Assembly: GCF_026183675.1 (NCBI RefSeq)
Contig: NZ_JAPIVK010000013.1
Location: 59,552-123,551, forward strand
DNA: 64,000 nucleotides
Reading direction: 5' to 3'
DNA from: Microbulbifer halophilus
GTDB taxonomy: Bacteria > Pseudomonadota > Gammaproteobacteria > Pseudomonadales > Cellvibrionaceae
Positions 43,449 through 52,236 of the stretch are shown here, piece by piece (the first letter of the stretch is position 1; each line of letters opens with the position of its first letter). Under the pieces are notes generated by a model. The model saw only the letters and a list, made by a program, of their open reading frames with translations, searched no databases and was not told where the DNA came from. Made by a program: the position numbers and the translations under genes.

Positions 43449-44528
43449 ATGTCCGATTCCCCCTTCGCCCCCCTGAAAAACGATCGCTTCCTGCGCGCCC
43501 TGGCCCGCCAGCCGGTGGACCGCACGCCCGTGTGGATGATGCGCCAGGCGGGCCGCTACCTGCCTGAGTACCGCGCTGCGCGGGCCAAAGCTGGCAGCTT
43601 TATGGACCTGTGTCGCCATACCGAGCTGGCCTGCGAGGTGACCCTTCAGCCGCTGGAGCGCTACCCGCTGGACGCGGCCATCCTCTTCTCGGATATCCTC
43701 ACCATCCCCGATGCCATGGGCCTGGGGCTCTATTTCGAAGAGGGCGAAGGGCCCAAATTCCGCAAACCGGTGCGCACCGCGGCGGAAATCGAGGCGCTGG
43801 AAGTGGTCGACAGCGAGCGGGAGCTGGATTACGTGATGAATGTGGTGTCCGCCGTCCGCCGAGAGCTGAACGGCCGCGTGCCGTTGATCGGCTTCTCCGG
43901 CAGCCCTTGGACCCTGGCCACCTACATGGTCGAGGGCGGTCCCAGCCGCGATTTCGCCCGCTGCAAGGAGCTGATCTACAACCGGCCCGAAGTGATGCAC
44001 CAGCTGCTGACAGTGCTGGCGGACTCGGTGACCGACTACCTGAATGCGCAGATCCGCGCCGGCGCCCAGGCGGTGCAGATTTTCGATACCTGGGGCGGTG
44101 CACTGAGCCACGGCGCCTACCGTGAATTCTCCCTGCAATACATGGCGCGTATCGTCGATGGCCTGATCAAGGAGGCGGACGGCCGCCCGGTGCCGGCGAT
44201 CCTGTTTACCAAGGGCGGTGGCCAGTGGCTGGAGGCCATGGCGGACAGCGGCGCCAGCGCCCTGGGGCTCGACTGGACCACCGATCTGGGCGCCGCCCGC
44301 GCCCGCGTCGGCGACAGGGTGGCCCTGCAGGGCAACCTGGACCCGGCGGTGCTCTACGCCTCGCCGGAGCGCATCCACGCCGAGGTGGCGGCGGTGCTGG
44401 AATCCTACGGGCGCGGCGGCGGCCATATCTTCAACTTGGGCCACGGCATCACCCCGAAAGTGGATCCGGAGCACGCGCGGGCGATGATCGAGGCGGTCGT
44501 GGAGCTGTCACCGCAATACCACGATTGA
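43449..44528 (+). CDS. hemE: Uroporphyrinogen decarboxylase HemE
   Basis: This 359-residue enzyme converts uroporphyrinogen III to coproporphyrinogen III. It carries [18 protein letters not shown], the family signature, then [34 protein letters not shown] and FNLGHGITP near the end. ATG 43449 (MSDSPFAPL) follows aaggtgg; four further residues upstream are possible from 43437. It is apart from hemCDXY. Confidence 0.97.
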   Translation: MSDSPFAPLKNDRFLRALARQPVDRTPVWMMRQAGRYLPEYRAARAKAGSFMDLCRHTELACEVTLQPLERYPLDAAILFSDILTIPDAMGLGLYFEEGEGPKFRKPVRTAAEIEALEVVDSERELDYVMNVVSAVRRELNGRVPLIGFSGSPWTLATYMVEGGPSRDFARCKELIYNRPEVMHQLLTVLADSVTDYLNAQIRAGAQAVQIFDTWGGALSHGAYREFSLQYMARIVDGLIKEADGRPVPAILFTKGGGQWLEAMADSGASALGLDWTTDLGAARARVGDRVALQGNLDPAVLYASPERIHAEVAAVLESYGRGGGHIFNLGHGITPKVDPEHARAMIEAVVELSPQYHD

Positions 44529-44642
44529 GCATTCATCGCGGCCGTCACATTACACGGCCTTACACGATTACCGTGAATTTCGTCACAAAATGCCTGTGTA
44601 CCAAAGGGTAGACTCGCGTGCTATAAAAGAACGCTTCCGTCC

Positions 44643-46070
44643 GTGGTTCCACCGGCCGGTACGGCAGTGCTCCAACCAGAACGATTTGGCGATTCCAGCG
44701 TGGCGATAGAGCAGGCAAAAATCCTGGTAGAGGATCTACAGCGCGGCATGTTTGTGTCCCGGCTCGACAGGCCCTGGACGCGGACCCCCTTCGCGCTGCA
44801 GGGCTTCTATATCCGCGATCTGGAGGAGATCCGTCAACTGCAGAAGCACTGTCGCTATGTCTATGTGGACGTGGTCAAGTCCGTCGGGGATATCGGCGTC
44901 AAGCTGCGCCGTATCACCCGAACCGCTGGCGGTAGCTCCGCCGCCGGCCCCGGGCGGCGATCTCGCACCGGCCGCGTTCCCGTCGCCATCCCCTGCCGAC
45001 CGGTACAGATTTCCCGCGACGCCTACCCCGCGCCCCTGCCCGCCCGCCGCGAAGCCGGCCAGGCGCGCAAACTGCATCGCCGGATCGTGCAGGGTATGCA
45101 TGAGGTGCTGGTGCAGATCCGCAGCGATCGCCCTCTGCCGATGCAGCAGGTGGGCCAGGTGGTGGAAAACCTGGTGGAGAGCATACTGCGCAGCCCGGAC
45201 GCCTTCGCCTGGCTGGCTCGGGTGCGCGAGAAAGACGAGCATACCTACAGCCACTCCATCCGCGCCAGTATCTGGGCGGTGATGTTCGGGCGCCATATCG
45301 GACTGCGCCGCCACGACCTGGTCCGGCTGGGGGTGGCGACCCTGCTCAAGGATGTGGGCAAGATGATGCTGCCGGACGAGGTACTGAGGGCCCACAGGCG
45401 CGATCCGCGTCGGGAGATGGAGTACCGCCGGTTTGTCGATCACAGTGTGCGGCTGCTGGCGGCGGATCCGCAGATGGATCCCCGTGTGGTGGAGATCGTC
45501 CACTGCCACCGCGAAATGCACGACGGCAGCGGTTATCCGCGGGGCCTGCGCGGCGACAGGATTCCGGTGCTGGCGCGCATGTGCGGTATTGTCACCTTCT
45601 ACGACGAAGCCACCAATCCCCGCGGTGTCACCTATCCGGTGGCGCCGTCGCAAGCGGTGGCGCAGCTGTACGACCTGCGCGGTATCAGCTTCCAGGAGCA
45701 ACTGGCGGTGGAGTTTATCCAGTCCATCGGCCTCTATCCCACCGGCACCCAGGTGGAGCTGTCCACCGGCGAGGTGGGCGTGGTGGTGGAGCAGACCCAC
45801 CGGCGGCGCCTGAAACCGCGGGTGATGGTGGTACTGGATCGCGACAAGCAGTTGCTGACGAAGCCACGCCTGCTGGATATGGCCGCCGACGACGACCGCA
45901 GGGACAAACTGATCCGGCGCGGCAAGCTCGCCCCCGGCGACAAGCTCACCATTCTCAAAGACGTGGAGCCCGGCCGCTTCCCGCAGGTGAATGTGGCCGC
46001 GGTGCGCGACGATTACCTGTTCAGCCGCAAGCGCTTCCCGGCCCTCTTGTCGCGACTGCTGAAGCGCTAA
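44643..46070 (+). CDS. HD-GYP-like protein with degenerate HD motif
   Basis: This 475-residue protein has an N-terminal DUF3391-type domain (KILVEDLQRGMFVSRLDRPW) and an HD-GYP-like domain (about 165-360). The GYP motif is intact (HDGSGYPRGL), and an upstream His-rich helix is present (EHTYSHSIRAS). The metal-binding His-Asp pair, however, reads K236-D237 (LLKDVGK) where active enzymes have His-Asp. HD-GYP proteins hydrolyse cyclic di-GMP; this one may be weak, altered or only a binding protein. The start is uncertain: GTG 44643, or GTG 44700 just before the domain. It ends convergent with, and overlapping by four bases, the MFS gene. Confidence 0.82.
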   Translation: MVPPAGTAVLQPERFGDSSVAIEQAKILVEDLQRGMFVSRLDRPWTRTPFALQGFYIRDLEEIRQLQKHCRYVYVDVVKSVGDIGVKLRRITRTAGGSSAAGPGRRSRTGRVPVAIPCRPVQISRDAYPAPLPARREAGQARKLHRRIVQGMHEVLVQIRSDRPLPMQQVGQVVENLVESILRSPDAFAWLARVREKDEHTYSHSIRASIWAVMFGRHIGLRRHDLVRLGVATLLKDVGKMMLPDEVLRAHRRDPRREMEYRRFVDHSVRLLAADPQMDPRVVEIVHCHREMHDGSGYPRGLRGDRIPVLARMCGIVTFYDEATNPRGVTYPVAPSQAVAQLYDLRGISFQEQLAVEFIQSIGLYPTGTQVELSTGEVGVVVEQTHRRRLKPRVMVVLDRDKQLLTKPRLLDMAADDDRRDKLIRRGKLAPGDKLTILKDVEPGRFPQVNVAAVRDDYLFSRKRFPALLSRLLKR

Positions 46071-47271
46071 GCCGTCCGCTCCCTTTCCAGCGGCTTCGCT
46101 GTCATAGCCAGTAGCCCCGATATCAGCACCAGCGCCGCCAGCCCGCCCGCCAGCGCAGCGACGCTCGCGCCCCCATCCAGCAGAAAACCCGCCAGCAGCG
46201 GCGAAGCCGCCGTCGATAACACCATCGCCGCCTGCGACAGCGAGCGGATGGCGCCCAGGTGGCGGCTGCCGTAGCGCTCCGGCCACATGGCTCCGGCCGC
46301 GGTGCCGGTACCGGCCTGGGTGATGCCGATCAGTGTCAGGTAGGCGTAGGGCACCCAGTGGCCGTCGAACCAGCTCAGCAACAACAGGCCGGCGATCATC
46401 GGCAGCAGTGCCAGTGGCAGACTGCGCCGGGCACCGAAGCGGTCCACCAGCCCGCCGGCGACAAACAGCATCAGCAGGTGGCCGGCGGCGTAGCCGCCGA
46501 AAGCGCCGGCCATCAGCGGCAGCGACCAGTCGCGACTCTCGCCGATGGCGCCCTGGTGAAACAGTATCGCGGTGACGATGAACGGCGTCATCAGCGCCGC
46601 CGGTAGAAGCATGTAGAAGCCGGGATCCCGCAGCACCTGGGCGCGGGTGAAATCGCTGTCGCTGCCGAACTGTCCCGCCGTCGTATCGGATTGCCTCTCG
46701 CCGGTTTTCGACAGCACCAGGAGTGCCGGCAATACCAGCAGCAACAGCACCGCCGCGGACGCCAGCCAGGCGCTGCGCCAGCCGGTCCAGTGAATCAGCG
46801 CTGCGCCGCCGGTGGGCAGCAGCGCCTCGGCCAGGGGAAAACCCAGCGCCGCCAGCGCGATCACCTTGCCGCGGTTGTCGCTGAAATAGCGCCCGGCGGT
46901 GGTCATGCCCAGGTGCGTCATAAAGCCCTGGCCGGTAAGGCGCAACAGGAAGAAGCCGATCAGCAGTGCCCAGGCGCCGGGCGCGGCGGCCATTACCAGA
47001 CAGGCGCCCGCCAGTGCCAGGCTCACCAGCAGTGCGCTGCGCCGCAGCGGCCAGCGATCCACCAGGCCCCGCATATCAGTAGCGCCAGCGCCGACAGCAA
47101 TGTGGCGCCGCTGTAGGTGGCGCCGTAGGCGGCGTTGCTGAGATCGAACTCCGCGCGAATGGCGCCGCCGAAAACCGATACAAAAAATGTCTGCCCGAAG
47201 CCGGAGGCGGCGACGGCAACGAGCGAGAAGAAAGCGAGATGGGCGTTGGAGCGAATAAATCCGGGGAGCAT
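46067..47271 (-). pseudogene. MFS transporter, interrupted by a frameshift
   Basis: Two minus-strand frames make one major-facilitator protein of about 400 residues. The first (47271 down to about 47070) gives the N-terminus with two membrane helices and ends in LLSALALLIC. The second (about 47074 to 46067) continues with GLVDRWPLRR, the motif A loop, and ten further helices. They join if one G is added to the four-G run at plus-strand 47067-47070, giving a Gly-Gly-Leu-Val-Asp-Arg loop. Either the gene is inactivated, slips, or the base is a sequencing error. The substrate is unknown. Confidence 0.8.
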
Positions 47272-47299
47272 GGGCTGTGGCTGGTCATTACTGGTATGT

Positions 47300-47333
47300 G
47301 TAGGTTGGACTGAGCGCAGCGAAGTCCAGCATG
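47300..47333 (+). repeat. GTAGG-type dispersed hairpin repeat
   Basis: gtaggttggactgagcgcag begins at 47300 and its partner cgaagtccagc follows, pairing ttggact with agtccag. It resembles the repeats at 55630 and 62833 and lies in the 87-bp gap between the MFS and psd genes. Confidence 0.55.
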
Positions 47334-47358
47334 GGGCGACCCGACAAAAGCCGGCGCC

Positions 47359-48210
47359 TTATCTCAGATCACCAAAGTGCGCCCCCATCTTCACATCACT
47401 CTCGGCCGCGAGCGATTCCGCCCAGCGAACCTTGTCTGCCCCGAACAGCATCACCACCGTGGAGCCGAGTTTGAAGCGGCCCATTTCCTCGCCCTTTTCC
47501 AGCCGGATCGGCTGATTGTCCCGGTAATCGGTGGTGCGCACGCGGCGCTTGTGCGGTGTCACCAGCCCCGCCCAGACGGTCTCGATACTGGCCACGATCA
47601 TGGCGCCCACCAGGACCATTGCCATGGGACCCGCGGCGGTGTCGAAGGTGCAGACTACGCGTTCGTTGCGGGAAAAGAGTCGCGGCACTGTCTGTGTGGT
47701 GACGTCGTTGACCGAGAAGAGTTGCCCCGGCACATAGGTCATGCTTTTCAGGGTGCCGGATACGGGCATGTGCACCCGGTGGTAGTCCTTCGGCGACAGG
47801 TAGACGGTGGCGAAGTGGCCGCCGGTAAACTGCGCGGCGGTTTTCGGGTCGCCGCCCACCAGCTCCAGCAGGCTGAAGTCGTGGCCCTTGGCCTGGAAGA
47901 TCCTGCCGTTGTGGATTTCCCCAAGCTGGCTGACGGCGCCATCGGCGGGGCAGGCGATGGCCCCGTCTCCCTCGACGATGGGTCGCGCGTCCGTTTTCAG
48001 CGCGCGGGTAAAGAAATCGTTGAAGCTGGCATAGGCGGTGCAGTCGGGCTCTTCCGCCTCTGTCATGTCGACATCGTACTGGTCCACGAACCAGCGGGTG
48101 AATCGATCCTTGATCCACTTGATACGCGTTTCAGCCAGCCAGCCGGCGGCGCGGGACAGGGCTCGCTGGGGAGTGAGGTATTGCAGGGCGGCAAATAATT
48201 TTGGGTGCAT
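47359..48210 (-). CDS. psd: Phosphatidylserine decarboxylase proenzyme
   Basis: This 283-residue proenzyme makes phosphatidylethanolamine from phosphatidylserine at the inner membrane. It cleaves itself at the LGST motif (residues 248-251), converting Ser250 to the pyruvoyl group of the alpha chain. Other signs are [22 protein letters not shown] and [10 protein letters not shown]. The gene begins the conserved psd-rhodanese-rsgA block on the minus strand. Its upstream gap to the rhodanese gene contains repeats. Confidence 0.96.
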   Translation of the reverse strand: MHPKLFAALQYLTPQRALSRAAGWLAETRIKWIKDRFTRWFVDQYDVDMTEAEEPDCTAYASFNDFFTRALKTDARPIVEGDGAIACPADGAVSQLGEIHNGRIFQAKGHDFSLLELVGGDPKTAAQFTGGHFATVYLSPKDYHRVHMPVSGTLKSMTYVPGQLFSVNDVTTQTVPRLFSRNERVVCTFDTAAGPMAMVLVGAMIVASIETVWAGLVTPHKRRVRTTDYRDNQPIRLEKGEEMGRFKLGSTVVMLFGADKVRWAESLAAESDVKMGAHFGDLR

Positions 48211-48336
48211 AGAATGACTTCTTATTCGTTGGCGTTAGTGCCTTTAAGGGGGGCTGGGCGGCAGGGCCTTTGCATTCAGCTTCGGTACTCTTTTTAAAGC
48301 TGCAGATACTCTGTTTCAGTGCAAGTGCTTTGGCTC

Positions 48337-48443
48337 GTCATCTCGGGCTTGACCCGGGATCCAGTGACGCCTCCCGGTGATCTGCATGGCCGTCGTCCCG
48401 GGGGGCGCACCATTGATTGGTCGGTGCGCACGGCGCACCCTAC
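48337..48443. repeat. Dispersed repeats in the psd-rhodanese gap
   Basis: Two repeat units are visible. The first, about 48337-48372, has complementary ends cgtca and tgacg around ctcgggcttgacccggga. The second, 48421-48443, read on the minus strand starts gtagggtgcgccgtgcgcac and forms a 7-bp hairpin (ggtgcgc with gcgcacc). The second unit shares its start with the repeat at 27137-27158. The 251-bp gap has no coding potential. Confidence 0.55.
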
Positions 48444-48461
48444 GCGAATCCCGGGTTCCGA

Positions 48462-49256
48462 TTACTGCTCCACCGGCGTATCCGGCAGATTCCCCCACTC
48501 ACTCCAGGAACCGGGATAGGCGGCGATATCGAAACCGAGGGATTTCCCCACCAACCAGGTAAAACCGGAGCGGTGGTGGCTCTGGCAGTGGGTGACGATC
48601 TTGTGTTGGTCGTCGATGCCGAGCTTGGCGAGGAATTCGCGCGCGTCGCTGCGGATACGCAACCCCCGCTGTGGGTCCATCAGTTGTGTCCACTCGCAGT
48701 TGATGGCGCCGGGAATATGCCCGGCCTTCATCGCCGTAACCTGTTCACCACTGTACTCCCGCGGTGAGCGCGCATCCCAGACGAGAAGGCTGTCGTCGTC
48801 CAGGTGCTGCCGGATTTCGTCCGCTTCCATCGCCGGCGCCGGATCGATGGAAACCTCGATCCCGCTCGGCTCGGGCTTCACTTCCTCGGTGGACAGCGGC
48901 AGGTCCGCGGCGCGCCAGGCGTGCATGCCGCCGTTCAGGTAGCTGTAATTTTTGTGGCCGATCACTTCCAGGGTCCACAGAAAGCGTCCGGCCCAGCCGC
49001 CGCCCTCGTCGTCGCAGGCGATGATATGATGTTCCGGTTTCAGGCCGATGGCGCGGAACACCCTTGTCAGCCGTTCGGCGTCGGGCAGCTTGCCCGGCGC
49101 CGGCGGGGTGCCCGCCATCAGCGCCTGGAAGGGCAGGTGCACGGCGCCGGGAATATGGCCGCTGTGGTAGTTCTGCGGTGTGCTCAGGTCCACGATCAGC
49201 AGGTCCTCGCGATCAAGCTGCGGGGCCAGCTCTTCCGGTTCGACAATCAGGTCCAA
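48462..49256 (-). CDS. rhdA: Thiosulfate sulfurtransferase, RhdA-type rhodanese
   Basis: This 264-residue protein has two rhodanese domains. The first (about 1-120) lacks the catalytic Cys. The second carries Cys224 in the loop HCQSHHRSG, close to the HCQTHHRSG loop of the Azotobacter and Pseudomonas RhdA enzymes. These move sulfane sulfur from thiosulfate to thiophilic acceptors, possibly for Fe-S cluster or redox needs. The gene starts three bases after rsgA on the minus strand; the same neighbours occur in Pseudomonas. Confidence 0.92.
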   Translation of the reverse strand: MDLIVEPEELAPQLDREDLLIVDLSTPQNYHSGHIPGAVHLPFQALMAGTPPAPGKLPDAERLTRVFRAIGLKPEHHIIACDDEGGGWAGRFLWTLEVIGHKNYSYLNGGMHAWRAADLPLSTEEVKPEPSGIEVSIDPAPAMEADEIRQHLDDDSLLVWDARSPREYSGEQVTAMKAGHIPGAINCEWTQLMDPQRGLRIRSDAREFLAKLGIDDQHKIVTHCQSHHRSGFTWLVGKSLGFDIAAYPGSWSEWGNLPDTPVEQ

Positions 49257-49259
49257 GTT

Positions 49260-50288
49260 TTAACTCTCCAGGCTGTTGCGCAGGTGCAGGAAACTGTTCA
49301 TGCGCCGCTCGCTGATATCGCCGCGGGCCAGTGCGCCGGCGATGGCGCAGCCGGGTTCGCCCTGGTGGCGGCAGTCGCGAAAGCGGCAGTGGCCGATAAA
49401 GGGGCGGAACTCGACGAAGCCTTCCAGCAGCGATTGTTCGTCCATATGCCAGAGGCCGAACTCGCGAATGCCGGGGGAGTCTATCAGATCGCCGCCCGCG
49501 GGCAGGTGAAAGAGTTCCGCCGCGGTGGTGGTGTGGGTGCCTTTCTGGGAGGCCCCGGACAGCTCCCCCGTGCGCGCGCCGGCGGACGGCAGCAGCGCGT
49601 TGACCAGCGATGATTTGCCCACGCCGGACTGGCCCACGAACACGCTGGTGCCCTCGGCGAGTGTCTCCAGCAGTGCCGGCAGGCCCTCGCCGGTTTGGGT
49701 GGACAGGCGCAGCACCGGATAGCCGAGCCCCGGGTAGGGCGCCAGCAGCTCCTCGAGCGCCTCGCGGTTGGCGTCGTCGATGCGGTCTGTCTTGTTCAGC
49801 AACAGCAGCGGCGCGATGCCGGTGGTCTCGGCGGCCACCAGGTAGCGATCGATGGCGTTGGCGAAGGGCTCCGGGTAGGGCGCGATCACGATCAGGATGC
49901 GGTCGATATTGGCGGCGACGGTCTTGAGGTCGCCGTAGCGGTCCGGGCGCCGCAGTTCCGAGCGGCGCTCCAGCCGCGCGCCCACCACGCCGTAGCCGCC
50001 ACTGCCGCCGCCGGTACACGGGCGCCAGGCGACGCGATCGCCGGTCACCAGGGGATCGATATTGGCGCGCAGATGGCAGCGCTGGCGCAGCGATGCGTCG
50101 GCGTCGCTCTCCACCAGTACCTGGGTGCCGTAGTGGGCGATCACCAGCCCGGTCTGTTCCGGACCCAGGTTGTCCTCGTCCAGCGCCTGCTCGGCGGAGG
50201 CGGCCCGCTTGCGCGCACGCGCCTCGCGCTCCCGCTGGATCTTGTCGATACGCCACTGCTGGCGGCGGTTCAGTCTGCGTTTGCTCAT
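49260..50288 (-). CDS. rsgA: Ribosome small-subunit-dependent GTPase RsgA
   Basis: This 342-residue circularly permuted GTPase helps mature the 30S subunit. An N-terminal OB fold (about 45-110) precedes the permuted G motifs in the order G4 (LLLNKTDRID), G1 (GQSGVGKSSLVNAL), G3 (DSPGIREFG). The C-terminal zinc site has HCRFRDCRHQGEPGC. The N-terminus is basic (MSKRRLNRRQQWR). It is divergent from orn. Confidence 0.96.
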   Translation of the reverse strand: MSKRRLNRRQQWRIDKIQREREARARKRAASAEQALDEDNLGPEQTGLVIAHYGTQVLVESDADASLRQRCHLRANIDPLVTGDRVAWRPCTGGGSGGYGVVGARLERRSELRRPDRYGDLKTVAANIDRILIVIAPYPEPFANAIDRYLVAAETTGIAPLLLLNKTDRIDDANREALEELLAPYPGLGYPVLRLSTQTGEGLPALLETLAEGTSVFVGQSGVGKSSLVNALLPSAGARTGELSGASQKGTHTTTAAELFHLPAGGDLIDSPGIREFGLWHMDEQSLLEGFVEFRPFIGHCRFRDCRHQGEPGCAIAGALARGDISERRMNSFLHLRNSLES

Positions 50289-50378
50289 GTGGCGGCTCTA
50301 GGGCAATTCGCCGCGGATTATAGCTATTGATGGGTTGTTGCGGTAACTTGCCCGCAAACCCAAAGGAGACGAGCCGAA

Positions 50379-50918
50379 GTGGATCAGAACAACCTGATCT
50401 GGATCGACCTGGAGATGACCGGTCTCGATCCGGAGAAAGAGCGCATCATCGAGATCGCAACCATTATCACCGACTCGAAACTCAATATCCTCGCCGAGGG
50501 ACCGACCATGGCGGTCCACCAGAGCGACACGCTGTTGAATGCGATGGACGACTGGAACACCGAACAGCACGGCGGCTCCGGGCTGGTCAAACGGGTGCGG
50601 GAGTCGACGCTCAGCGAGCGGGATGCCGAGCGCGAGACGATCGAGTTCCTGCAGCAGTGGGTGCCCGGGGGCGCCTCGCCCATGTGCGGCAACTCCATCG
50701 GCCAGGACCGCCGCTTCCTGGTCAAGTACATGCCGAAGTTAGAGGCCTACTTCCACTATCGCAACCTGGACGTCAGCTCGGTCAAGGAACTGGCGCGCCG
50801 CTGGCGGCCGGATGTGCTGGACGGCGTGAAAAAGGAGAGCAGTCACCTGGCGCTGGACGATATCCGCGATTCCATCAACGAGTTGATTCACTACCGGAAG
50901 CATTTTTTCCGGTTGTAA
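50379..50918 (+). CDS. orn: Oligoribonuclease Orn
   Basis: This 179-residue DEDDh 3'-5' exonuclease degrades short RNAs, including pGpG from cyclic di-GMP breakdown. [21 protein letters not shown] supplies the first acidic pair (D10, E12), and the C-terminal [14 protein letters not shown] the last residues. The start is GTG 50379 with aaggag (50362-50367) upstream. It is usually essential. Confidence 0.97.
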   Translation: MDQNNLIWIDLEMTGLDPEKERIIEIATIITDSKLNILAEGPTMAVHQSDTLLNAMDDWNTEQHGGSGLVKRVRESTLSERDAERETIEFLQQWVPGGASPMCGNSIGQDRRFLVKYMPKLEAYFHYRNLDVSSVKELARRWRPDVLDGVKKESSHLALDDIRDSINELIHYRKHFFRL

Positions 50919-50926
50919 TCCCGGGA

Positions 50927-50975
50927 GCGCGGAGCTCCAGCTCCGCGCCGGCTGAACACAAAGTTCGCCCCTACA
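50927..50975. repeat. Hairpin and REP-like repeat after orn
   Basis: A perfect 10-bp inverted repeat, gcgcggagct (50927-50936) and agctccgcgc (50939-50948), has a 2-base centre. Right after it, read on the minus strand, is gtaggggcgaactttgtgtt, a GTAGG-type hairpin. Together they fill the gap between the convergent orn and queG genes. They may help end transcription, but there is no T-run. Confidence 0.5.
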
Positions 50976-52074
50976 CCTGCCGTTTAATTTTGCGCTTCCG
51001 CCGCCGCCCACTGCGCAACCGCCCCAACGCCCACTCGATATGCTCCGCCACCAGCGGTGTCGCATCCGCCAGTGCTCTCTCCAGCGCTGCAATCACCTCC
51101 GGCTCTGCCGCACCGTTCCCCAGTGCCACCGCCAGATTCCGCCGCCAGCGCTCGTAGCCGATGCGCCGGATCGCGGAACCGGCGGTCTTGTCCAGAAACT
51201 CCTGTTCGCTCCAGCCGAACAGCGTCAGCAGTTCGCCGTCGTCGAGCCCGTGGCGCGGGTGGAAATCTTTTTCCGCGGTGGGGCTGGCGAACTTGTTCCA
51301 GGGGCAGATGATCTGGCAGTCGTCGCAGCCGAACACCCGGTTGCCCATGGGCTCGCGGAATTCCTCCGGGATGGGGCCCTTGTTCTCGATGGTCAGGTAG
51401 GAAATGCAGCGGCGTGCATCCAGTTGGTGGGGGCCGACGAAGGCATCCGTGGGGCAGACTTTCAGGCAGGCGCTGCAGTCGCCGCACTGATTCGTCTCTT
51501 CCGGCTCGTCCACCGGCAGCGCCAGGTTGGTGTAGATCTCGCCGAGGAAAAACCAGGAGCCGGCGCCGGAGTTGATCACCATGCAGTTCTTGCCGATCCA
51601 GCCCAGCCCGGCCTTCTCTGCCAGCGCGCGCTCCATCACCGGCGCGCTGTCGGTAAAGGCGCGCCCGGAGGACTCGATGCCCTGTTCGTCGCACCAGGCG
51701 TCGATCTTCCGCGCCAGCTGCGCCAGGCGCTTGCGGATCAGCTTGTGGTAGTCGCGGCCTGTGGCGTAGCGGGATACGTAGGCCTTGGAGGAATCTTTCA
51801 GCACCCGCACCGGTTCCGTGTCCGGCGGCAGGTAGTCGAGGCGCGCACTGATCGCGCGCAGCGTCCCCGGTTGCAGCAGATCCGGGCGCCAGCGCTTTTC
51901 GCCGTGGGCGGCCATCCACTCCATATCGCCGTTGTAGCCGGCCTCCAGCCAGGCGCGCAGGCGCTCGCCGTGCTGTTCCAGCTGGCAGTCGGTGATACCG
52001 ATCTGTTGGAAGCCCAGCTCGCGGCCCCAGATCCTGATCTGGTCCGCCAGCTCGGCGAGGTTGTTTTCGGTCAT
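50971..52074 (-). CDS. queG: Epoxyqueuosine reductase QueG
   Basis: This 367-residue cobalamin and 4Fe-4S enzyme makes queuosine in tRNA. The ferredoxin-like cysteines are in CGDCSACLKVCPTDAF and CDDCQIICPWN, and the C-terminus has HEAT-like repeats (VALGNGAAEPEVIAALERALAD). I start at ATG 52074 (MTENNLAEL), as the 24 residues upstream are not family-like. It is divergent from nnrD. Confidence 0.94.
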   Translation of the reverse strand: MTENNLAELADQIRIWGRELGFQQIGITDCQLEQHGERLRAWLEAGYNGDMEWMAAHGEKRWRPDLLQPGTLRAISARLDYLPPDTEPVRVLKDSSKAYVSRYATGRDYHKLIRKRLAQLARKIDAWCDEQGIESSGRAFTDSAPVMERALAEKAGLGWIGKNCMVINSGAGSWFFLGEIYTNLALPVDEPEETNQCGDCSACLKVCPTDAFVGPHQLDARRCISYLTIENKGPIPEEFREPMGNRVFGCDDCQIICPWNKFASPTAEKDFHPRHGLDDGELLTLFGWSEQEFLDKTAGSAIRRIGYERWRRNLAVALGNGAAEPEVIAALERALADATPLVAEHIEWALGRLRSGRRRKRKIKRQV

Positions 52075-52236
52075 GGCGATTCGGGTCTGCGCCGCGGGAG
52101 CAAAATGGGCGCCCGGGACGGTATACTGTGGTGTCTCAACCGGCAATGGCTGCGGCCGAATTGAAAAGCTTCAGGCCGCCCATTCTGCCACAGATTAAAT
52201 TTTGACCATTAATTCTGAGCGTATCGCGGGAGTCGA

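Noticed and set aside
44529..44642. Hairpin ggccgt/acggcc after hemE as a terminator
   Set aside because: Only six base pairs with an eight-base loop and no T-run.
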